Shown in pieces: positions 57,632 to 64,000 of a DNA stretch of 64,000 bases (position 1 is the stretch's first letter; every line of letters starts with the position of its first letter). Location of the stretch: assembly GCA_026027325.1 (NCBI GenBank), contig JAMSLZ010000004.1:2356001-2420000 (forward strand), written 5' to 3'. The notes under the pieces are model-generated. The model was not told where the DNA came from, did not search any database, and was given only the letters and a program-made list of their open reading frames with translations. This DNA is from Actinomucor elegans. Its lineage: Eukaryota; Mucoromycota; Mucoromycetes; Mucorales; Mucoraceae. The position numbers were made by a program, and so were the translations under genes.

Positions 57632-57782
57632 TGTCAGGTACACACGGTCTTGATGTGTTGTAACCTTTTTAATTAGTATAAATATCAATTGCATCTTAGA
57701 ATAATAAAGAGTTATCTTTTTATCTCATATATAATCTTTTGTACACGCTTATTGGAATCGACTATAAAACATATATCTCGGC
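57632..57782 (+). mobile_element. LTR family E fragment
   Basis: Starts TGTCAGGTACACACGGTC and runs to atatatctcggc, lacking the last bases. It lies 119 bp from the 3' end of tRNA-Val. Confidence 0.75.
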
Positions 57783-57901
57783 GAAAAGTTTCCGAAAATA
57801 GTGCAGTTCTACACTAAAATATACATCTCTTCTCACGACAGGAATGATCATCAATACAAAGCTACCTACATGCACTACATCTACTTGTAAAGATGAAAAT
57901 A

Positions 57902-57975
57902 TGATTTCTGGCGGACTTGAACCGCCGACCGTCTGCGTGTTAAGCAGACGTGATAACCGACTACACCAAGAAACC
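57902..57975 (-). tRNA. tRNA-Val (anticodon AAC)
   Basis: 74 nt on the minus strand: acceptor GGTTTCT / AGAAATC, A box TTGGTGTAGTCGG, anticodon arm TCTGC-TTAACAC-GCAGA, T arm GGCGG-TTCAAGT-CCGCC, discriminator A. No intron; well-formed cloverleaf. Confidence 0.96.
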
Positions 57976-58741
57976 ACTTCTTCTTGAAACGTGGTGTAGT
58001 AGCGATATCGGCTGGTGAAAATAGCTTCTTTTTTCAATCCCAGTTAGTAACTTTATTGGATAACGGAGGTACAAATTTCTTCTAGTGGTTATTGGTTGCG
58101 GACGAGCTTTCTATATCTCTGATATCATTGGCTACTGATTTCGAAATAGTTGTTTTTACTACTTTGGTCTCATCTGTTATACTTTCAACCTTGCTTTATA
58201 TCGACTCTTTCTGAATACTTTGGTTTCTTTATTTTATATTTTATATTGTTTTATTTTATTTCTTAGTTCATTTAGTTTTTGTTAGATATTTTCATTTATT
58301 AACTCTTTTATTTATCTTGACATATCCGGACATTTTTTGGAGGAATCTCGGTCGGTCAAATTCTAAAGATCGAAATTCTCAAGCTTATGGTCAATATGTT
58401 GTTTTGGAAACATAGTTTTGTCTTAAATTTTAAATCATATATATATCCCAAAAGGTTTATTCAATAAACATCATCATCAGTTTTATCTTATTTATTTTTT
58501 GGAGAAAGTCTACTCAGTGGTTGATTCTTGGAGAAAGGAAGATCTTTTACGCGAAATCAAACGTAGGTTACAAATTCCGATATTACTATGGATTTGATCA
58601 AGAATATTAACTTTGCCTTTTGGTTCTTGGGCTTAATAGGCTGTTATAATTCTCTGATCACATTCATATTATTCTTGTTATCGCACACATTTGGTCAAAC
58701 CGATCAAAAACCCTTATATTCGCTAAACGGCATTACATTCT
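57976..58741. other. Spacer before LTR-A
   Basis: An 82-codon frame (58588-58836) begins with a hydrophobic stretch but crosses into the LTR, so it would be a truncated host frame at best. AATAAA with nearby T-rich DNA at about 58464 hints at another LTR end. Nothing firm. Confidence 0.35.
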
Positions 58742-59562
58742 TGTTGCATGTTGCATTTGGTTATTACCGCTTTTTCATTCACAATTTCGTCGAAATGCCA
58801 AGTAACAAGTATAGTCAAGAATTTGATACATATTGAAGAAAATTACAAGGAATTGCTCCATTTTTGTTTGAAGTCTCTAGCATATCTCTAGCCCGAGATT
58901 TTTACATTTTAGTTTTCAGCCAATGAAGGACGTTCGTTATCTCCGCTCTCAGCCAATGAAATTGCGTTCGCTCCTTTGGCTGTAAACTCAAGATCTCTCT
59001 GGAATAAGCAAGGTTTCAAGTTACTATCTCTCTTGGCCTGGTCTCAAACCATTGTATTTTTCTGACACATTTTCCTTTTTATATATATTTTCTTATTATA
59101 TTTGTTATTCCCTTTACTTTTAGTATTATATTCCCTTCATTCAGTTTTTCTTTTGTACATTTCACTCATTTCACTCATTTCATTCACATTGTGAATCTTT
59201 ATTTTCCCTTTTCTTTTATTCGATGTCCTTTTTCCATTTTTCCCGTCTTTTCCTTTTTCCCCTTTTGTATATATTATCGTAGATCCATTCAATGTCTCGG
59301 TCCCTCGAATTTGACATTTGATCTAGTGTTACACCTAGATTCTTATTGTTCTCGAGTGATCGCAGATCAAATGCATTGACTCTGGATAGTTACTCGGTGC
59401 TCTGCTGCAGAAGATGAATGTTTTACGCTGGTTATGTTTCTGATGCTTCAGTATTCACAATCTAATGGTCTTTAGATTGGTGATTGTATATGTTGTGATT
59501 AGAAGCCAGTTATTGAAGTTGCTGATGGTTTATCCGGTTGTACTTGTAGAATGTTAAGTTAT

Positions 59563-59783
59563 GATAAACATTTACAACTACTTAATATTTTTAACTTTCC
59601 TAAAAAATCAAGGCATAAATATAATGTTGCCTTTTTATCCATAAATAAAATGTTGGTTACTTGTTCTATTTTAGAATAAAATTTATTTATATTATTATTT
59701 GTATTCAAAAAAATCTATTATTTCCTAATTTTTTATATATTGTACTATTTTGAACATATTTCTGTAATACTAAATGTTCTTCT
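59563..59783. repeat. Left direct terminal repeat (221 bp)
   Basis: Near-identical to 61843-62064 in the same orientation. It lies downstream of the three ORFs on the coding strand. Confidence 0.95.
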
Positions 59784-59921
59784 TATTAATTGATTAATTA
59801 TTTTCTATTGATTTCCAATAATTCAAAATAGTATCATGTGATGTAAAATCTTTTTCTTTTACCCATGAATTATGTTCTTTACCATACTTTTTCCATTTTA
59901 CAAAATATTCATATAAGTTCT

Positions 59922-61270
59922 TTACTTTTTGTGTTTAATTATATATTGTATTTCATATATATTTTGATCATTATTACTAGTGATATCTTCCTCCATTTGA
60001 TCCATAATATCTATATTCACTTCATTTATATTTAAATTATTTAAAAATTGATTTTGTAATGATTTTATATCAACGATATTTTCTATTTTATATTGTGTTT
60101 TTAATGTTACTTCTTTATTCATTTCAATATTATTTTTATAATAATAATCAAAATTATCATTTAGCCATTTGTTGTAATGGGCATTTTCTTCAATTCCAAA
60201 TAACTCTGTAAAATATTTTATGTTCAGTAATACTATTGCTAATTTTAGCTGTATATTATATGTCTTATTATCTGTTATTCTAATCTTATTTTGTCCACTA
60301 AATCTTTTAAAAATACTACCTAATTCTGCAAAATATTTTTCTATTTTTGACCTTAATCCACCTAATTCTTCATTGAATTTTTTTCATCTATGGTTAATTC
60401 AACTCCTTTATCTTTTTTTATAGGATAGCAAAAATTTTTCAAGGATATATTAAATCCAATATTACTAAATTTTTCTATAAATTCTTTTACTGTGTTTTCA
60501 TATAATCCATCAAAACATATACAATCTATTTCATTATAAAACTTATTGATATTTATGTCTAAAAGCATTTTATCATCAGTATTATTTCTACAAGGTAAGG
60601 AATCAGATATATAAACACATATTCTATTAATATCTATAATAAATTGTGTATTTAATCCATTTCTTTTTAATTTATACGAGAATAACTCTTTTTTATCTAG
60701 ATTAATATCTTGATATGTTATACGATTATGGTGACCATCAATTAGTAATGTTACATTATCTAACATCATTGGATTAAATTTCTTAGCACAAAGTAATCTC
60801 AATGTATGTGTAGAAAAACATTTTTCTAATTTATTATTTATCCATTTTTCCAATAAATCATAATTATTTATATATAATGATTGATATAATTTATAAAAAC
60901 TAGTAGATGGAATATACATTTCCATTTCATTTATAGATTTTCCATTTAATAAATGTTCTAATAATATCAATACTTTATCTGCTGTTATATATGGACCTGG
61001 TAGTTTTATATTGTTACATAAATCTGTCAAAAATACAAATGGAGCAATACTTCCTAATTTAATATATATATTTTTTTTAATTCTATCAATATTTGGTATA
61101 CTCGTTATTTTAGATCTATGATATTTCAATTCAACTTTATATATATATTCATTTTTCATAAATTTCCAATACCTATTGTAAATATTTCTGTATTCATTTT
61201 CAATTAATAAGTCTATATGAGTGTTCATAAACAAATAAAATGATGTATTTTTATATAAAGAGAAATTCAA
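59922..61270 (-). CDS. DDE_Tnp_4-like transposase requiring a -1 frameshift
   Basis: The zero frame runs from ATG 61270 to TAG 60362 (302 aa). The frame one base back continues to a stop at 59922. Zero frame: helical N-terminus, STSFYKLYQSLYINNYDL (HTH-like), VTLLIDGHHNRITYQD (first Asp), ELFSYKLKRNGLNTQFIIDI, CVYISDSLPCRNNTDDKML, and IDCICFDGLYENTVKEF (second Asp). The -1 frame: FNEELGGLRSKIEKYFAELG, where the Glu in KIEKYF fits the third catalytic residue. The two frames overlap at an in-frame A-AAA-AAT heptamer (60383-60377). About 449 residues would result, normal for this superfamily. It is either programmed shifting or a one-base lesion. Mechanistic role: cut-and-paste or circular excision of the element. 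Confidence 0.75.
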
Positions 61271-61341
61271 TTTTTAATATTTTCTATATTTAATAAACTT
61301 TTATTTATATATGAAAATTCAATTTTTAATATTTTCTATAT
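61264..61341. repeat. Short direct duplication between two ORFs
   Basis: attcaatttttaatatttt and following bases occur at 61264-61289 and 61316-61341 (period 52 bp), spanning the end of the Rep-like ORF and the start of the transposase ORF. It makes the true transposase start uncertain. Confidence 0.85.
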
Positions 61342-61687
61342 TTTCCAAGAACTTATGATTTCTTTTTGCATAATCTAACCATGATTTAAAATTATAAATT
61401 TCTTTAATACTAACATATCCTTTTCTTAAACACCAGGATTTGAAATATTCATTTCTAACTTTTTCGTTATCATCTAAAATTGTTTTTATCACTAAATTGG
61501 CATGGATATTTGTATTGTTTTCACCAACATCATAGAAAGGACCACTATATAAAATTTTATCAATATTTTTTATATTTCCAACCCATTGCAGTATTTTCTT
61601 GTTTAATATTTCGGATGATTTATTCTTGACATCTTTTTTTTCAGGATTTAGAGTTAAAACCACAGCATAATAATAGATTTTTTCCAT
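61319..61687 (-). CDS. Small unknown protein with faint Rep-like motifs
   Basis: 122 residues from ATG 61687 (a longer start at 61726 exists but would overlap the preceding ORF). Seen: EKIYYYAVVLTLNPEKKDV near the start, NTNIHANLVIKTILDD in the middle, and FKSWLDYAKRNHKFLENI near the end. Hydrophobic-T-L-N-P, a His-containing strand and a Tyr/Lys helix in this order recall motifs I, II and III of rolling-circle Rep (HUH) proteins, but motif II has only one His and the Tyr-Lys spacing is off, so this is a guess. Strongly Lys/Asn/Ile-rich. Lies 22 nt after ORF a and 48 nt before the transposase, like an operon. I do not know the family. Confidence 0.55.
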   Translation of the reverse strand: MEKIYYYAVVLTLNPEKKDVKNKSSEILNKKILQWVGNIKNIDKILYSGPFYDVGENNTNIHANLVIKTILDDNEKVRNEYFKSWCLRKGYVSIKEIYNFKSWLDYAKRNHKFLENIENIKN

Positions 61688-61709
61688 TAAATATAATATT
61701 GATGTTATT

Positions 61710-61988
61710 TTAAAAATAATTCTCAAATATTATAGATACTTTTATATTTTCCAAAATATCATGCCAAGAATTAGATGCCAAGGAAGTTGTTTTTAGATTT
61801 CTCAATGTGATTAAACGCAATGGAAGTCTAAAAATAGGACAAGATAAACATTTACAACTACTTAATATTTTTAACTTTCCTAAAAAATCAAGGCATAAAT
61901 ATAATGTTGCCTTTTTATCCATAAATAAAATGTTGGTTACTTGTTCTATTTTAGAATAAAATTTATTTATATTATTATTTGTATTCAA
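61710..61988 (-). CDS. Small Cys-containing ORF starting inside the terminal repeat
   Basis: 92 codons from ATG 61988, or 70 from ATG 61922 (MDKKATLYLCLDFLGKLK). The first ~49 codons lie within the right direct repeat, so the promoter and start are supplied by the repeat, as in an LTR. The middle carries SSCKCLSCPIFRLP, a C-x-C-x2-C cluster that could bind metal; the rest is Leu/Ile-rich. No known family. The same first part exists in the left repeat but runs into LTR-A there. It may be a DNA-binding accessory protein or a chance frame. Confidence 0.45.
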   Translation of the reverse strand: MNTNNNINKFYSKIEQVTNILFMDKKATLYLCLDFLGKLKILSSCKCLSCPIFRLPLRLITLRNLKTTSLASNSWHDILENIKVSIIFENYF

Positions 61989-62064
61989 AAAAATCTATTA
62001 TTTCCTAATTTTTTTATATATTGTACTATTTTGAACATATTTCTGTAATACTAAATGTTCTTCT
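61843..62064. repeat. Right direct terminal repeat (222 bp)
   Basis: Upstream of the ORFs on the coding strand. One extra T compared with the left copy. Confidence 0.95.
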
Positions 62065-62358
62065 ATGTAGTAGAAGTAGAAGGCAGATTGATGTCTATAT
62101 AAGATAGATCAATCGTGCCTGTCAATAAACGATAATTCAATTTTTGGGTCTTTCTTCCCTTACTTTATCACTTTTTCTTTTTTACTTGCTTTATTGTCTT
62201 TTAAAGCGAACACACCTAAAGCCCTTTCTGGATCTGTTCGATAGATATAATAATAGTCTTTACAGTCTTCTATTACGCAATTATATATATATTGTTTACT
62301 CGCTCTATTCAAGGTAAACATAAAAGAACATAGCCACAATATCATTCTCTTTCACTTC

Positions 62359-63377
62359 TTGATCACTTTTTTCGGTTTCAAACTCCGAAAACGTAAAAAG
62401 CTCAAGAACTGCAATAATAACCTACACTTTCACCTATATAAAACGATAAAACAAACTCTTCCGGACATTTTGATACCACTCTCGAATCATTTGGACAAGA
62501 TTTCGTCAAACTCGAACGCAATTACGCCAGATTTTACAAAACTCATCTCGCAATCTCCAACAATTAGTTCATCTGGGAACATTGAACTGCAAAACAAAGC
62601 TGAAACTTTGAACAACGATACTCCTGGCGATAACAAACCACTTGAAGTGAACTATAGAACATCTTCTAAACGTCCTATAACAGTTTTGACACCTTCTTCT
62701 TCTATGACCAGTAGAACGAAAAAACTATTACGTGGTCCCCCTGCCAGTGGTAAGCCTAGCCGTGGTGTCAATAGCCAAAAAACTGACCTGCCTGCACTTG
62801 GTATCGAACTTCCAACCCTAACAAGGGATATAGATATGAACTTTACTAATGCATCTGACCTTGAGGTGGGTCCTTCTACTAGTACAACGGAACTTTTTAC
62901 ATTCATGGAAAGAAAATTTCGCGGATATGATCAACGGTTCAACCAGCTAGAATCATTGGTTGCTGAAAATGCAACGCTTAAGAAGGATCTTGCTGCAGCA
63001 CGCGCTGAAATCGCCGAACTAAAACGCCAAGTTTCCTCAAACATCTCCCCTTCCCCATCTTGGGGTGGTAAAGGGACTGATTCAATTCGCGAACCTGGCG
63101 ATTTCTCATTTACATTACCAGGTAATTCTCAACTTTCGTTGCCATCTTGTGGAGGCACTGAAGCGTCCAAGTGGGCCCCTACTGGTATCAAGACTGGTAC
63201 TCCAAGTTCTAAGCTTACCTTTTCACAAGTTGCGGCAATCAAGGTTCCAGCAAAGAAAGGCAAAAAGAAGATTTCGCTACAGTCAGTCAAAAGATTATTT
63301 TGAATCACCTCGTGCTTTGCCTACACCTGGTTCACCAGAGGAACCACAGTATGAATATGTTTATGTACCAAGCAAAT
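62359..63377 (+). pseudogene. Gag/ORF1-like frame of the family-A element, truncated
   Basis: 314 codons from ATG 62359 to a stop at 63303, then about 25 further codons open in another frame (SPRALPTPGSPEEPQYEYVY), so one frameshift near 63285 is likely. Low-complexity Ser/Thr/Pro-rich first half, a coiled coil at about residues 190-225 (NQLESLVAENATLKKDL, ARAEIAELKRQV), then FSQVAAIKVPAKKGKKK. No zinc knuckle is reached. It starts 15 bp after LTR-A. The arrangement suits a gag; the coiled coil plus FSQVAA-type block also recalls ORF1 of some non-LTR elements. It is cut at 63377 by a family-B element. Confidence 0.6.
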
Positions 63378-63741
63378 TGTTGTAAACATGACTTGTTCAG
63401 TGTCCGTCACCAATCAGGTCAATGTTCGACAATGCTTATACTCAGCTTGTGCTTTGACAGCTTTGTAACGTCGGTTAAGAGATATATATGGAAATCAATG
63501 CTTAGTGCAACTAACCTTCATAAACTATCTATCACCGAATATAAAGTCGTACTAGAATGGATTACTATAAATCCTTGTTAACTCCATGAGCGCAGTCTTT
63601 GACTAACTCAATCGTCTATAATATCAAGTTAAATCCGAACTTCAATTTTGTATAAATAGCTCATCATTTTAATGCTTTAATAAATCAATTCGTTTTATCA
63701 GTCTGGTTATTTTTACAGTCTTTATTATATTCGATATAACA
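63378..63741 (+). mobile_element. 5' LTR of a family-B Gypsy element
   Basis: 364 bp, TGTTGTAAACATG...GATATAACA, nearly identical to the solo LTR at 51,566. Followed by an internal region and gag running out of the window. Confidence 0.92.
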
Positions 63742-63795
63742 TTTTTTTTAACCTTATCTGCTACTTTTTGGTTTATTACACACTTACTACTCAAT

Positions 63796-64000
63796 ATGTC
63801 TGCTCCTATCTCCACTGTTTCTGGTTCTAATGACGCTGTCATTAATCCTCCTGTTGCTGTTGAATCCTCTGCTGATCAAGACGTAGAGATGAACAACTCT
63901 GATGACGGTTTATCCGTATCTGACTCCGTTGAGGTGATCAAGGACGCTATCCGTCAAGCCTCTGCTCAAATCGCCAAGATGACTATCCAGTTGGTGACTC
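63796..64000 (+). CDS. Gag start of the family-B element (partial)
   Basis: 68 codons open to the window edge from ATG 63796: MSAPISTVSGSNDAVINPPV ... VEVIKDAIRQASAQIAKMTI. The start context (tactttttgg ... cacttact ATGTCTGCT) and acidic Ser/Asp-rich N-terminus resemble the gag start of the intact family-C element, so B and C are related chromoviruses. The remainder is beyond the window. Confidence 0.8.
   Translation, partial: MSAPISTVSGSNDAVINPPVAVESSADQDVEMNNSDDGLSVSDSVEVIKDAIRQASAQIAKMTIQLVT

Larger units (their letters stand above)
59563..62063 (-). mobile_element. Compact A+T-rich transposable element with direct terminal repeats
   Basis: 2.5-kb insertion in LTR-A, defined exactly by the empty site at about 23,500. 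TAT is present on both sides (59560-59562 and 62064-62066), a possible 3-bp duplication. Direct repeats of 221 and 222 bp (59563-59783, 61843-62064) differ by one base in a T run. Each repeat starts GATAAACATTTAC and ends TAAATGTTCTTCT, a short internal inverted symmetry. Three minus-strand ORFs fill the interior with very short gaps. Base composition is clearly more A+T-rich than the flanks. Confidence 0.85.
58742..62344 (+). mobile_element. LTR family A, 5' LTR of a Gypsy-like element, split by insertion
   Basis: 58742-59562 and 62064-62344 together reproduce the solo LTR-A at 22,683-23,776 with few differences. A 2.5-kb element is inserted between them. Downstream lies a gag/ORF1-like frame, so this copy is likely a 5' LTR. 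Confidence 0.85.

Noticed and set aside
58588..58836. 82-codon frame beginning MDLIKNINFAFWFLGLIG
   Set aside because: It runs from the spacer into LTR-A and the same LTR part exists elsewhere without it; a chimeric chance frame.
1..64000. CRISPR arrays, bacterial operons, riboswitches
   Set aside because: None seen; the window is eukaryotic with spliced genes. Tandem repeats present are microsatellites or LTR-related.

Overview
The window looks like a nuclear genome segment from an early-diverging, zygomycete-type fungus, most likely Mucoromycota/Mucorales. Host genes carry several short introns (about 46-60 nt, GTAAG-type donors, TAG/CAG/AAG acceptors), TATA boxes sit close to start codons, intergenic DNA is A+T rich, and cytosolic eukaryotic tRNA genes lie among chromodomain Gypsy, Tc1, piggyBac and other elements. 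The lineage is inferred from gene style and repeat content, not from a marker gene.

Left part (1-22,600), gene-dense. In order: a partial O-fucosyltransferase-like membrane protein (-), a METTL21-type methyltransferase (+), the AMPK gamma/Snf4 subunit (+, four exons), the acetolactate synthase regulatory subunit Ilv6 (-, five exons), a Ca-dependent mitochondrial carrier (+), a CsbD-like stress protein (-), a two-LIM-domain protein (-, seven exons including a 6-nt exon), a glutathione S-transferase (+, four exons), a 1,388-aa FUSC-type membrane transporter (-, eight exons) and a tRNA-Leu(UAA).

Middle part (22,600-42,700), a mosaic. Solo LTRs of several families lie around ribosomal protein uS10/RPS20 (-), a peptide-methionine (R)-S-oxide reductase (-) with two plausible starts (mitochondrial and cytosolic), a small orphan ORF, a decayed gene, a dead piggyBac with clear TTAA target duplications, and the ribonucleotide reductase small subunit (-).

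Right part (42,700-64,000), almost entirely a nest of transposable elements with three tRNA genes (Phe, Leu, Val). It holds a Tc1 element, an intact 5.4-kb chromodomain Gypsy element with a single 1,574-aa gag-pol frame and nearly identical LTRs, solo LTRs of families named here B, C, D and F, a Gypsy element E with a broken gag, an LTR of family A, and the start of a family-B element running off the window. LTR family names A-F are labels used only in this annotation.

Most unusual item: a compact, very A+T-rich 2.5-kb insertion (59,563-62,063) inside LTR-A. It has about 221-bp near-identical DIRECT terminal repeats, three ORFs packed on one strand (a small Cys-rich ORF, a short protein with faint rolling-circle Rep-like motifs, and a DDE_Tnp_4-like transposase), and the third catalytic residue of the transposase is reached only through a -1 shift at a textbook-shaped slippery heptamer. 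An uninterrupted LTR-A copy at 22,683-23,776 gives the exact empty site.
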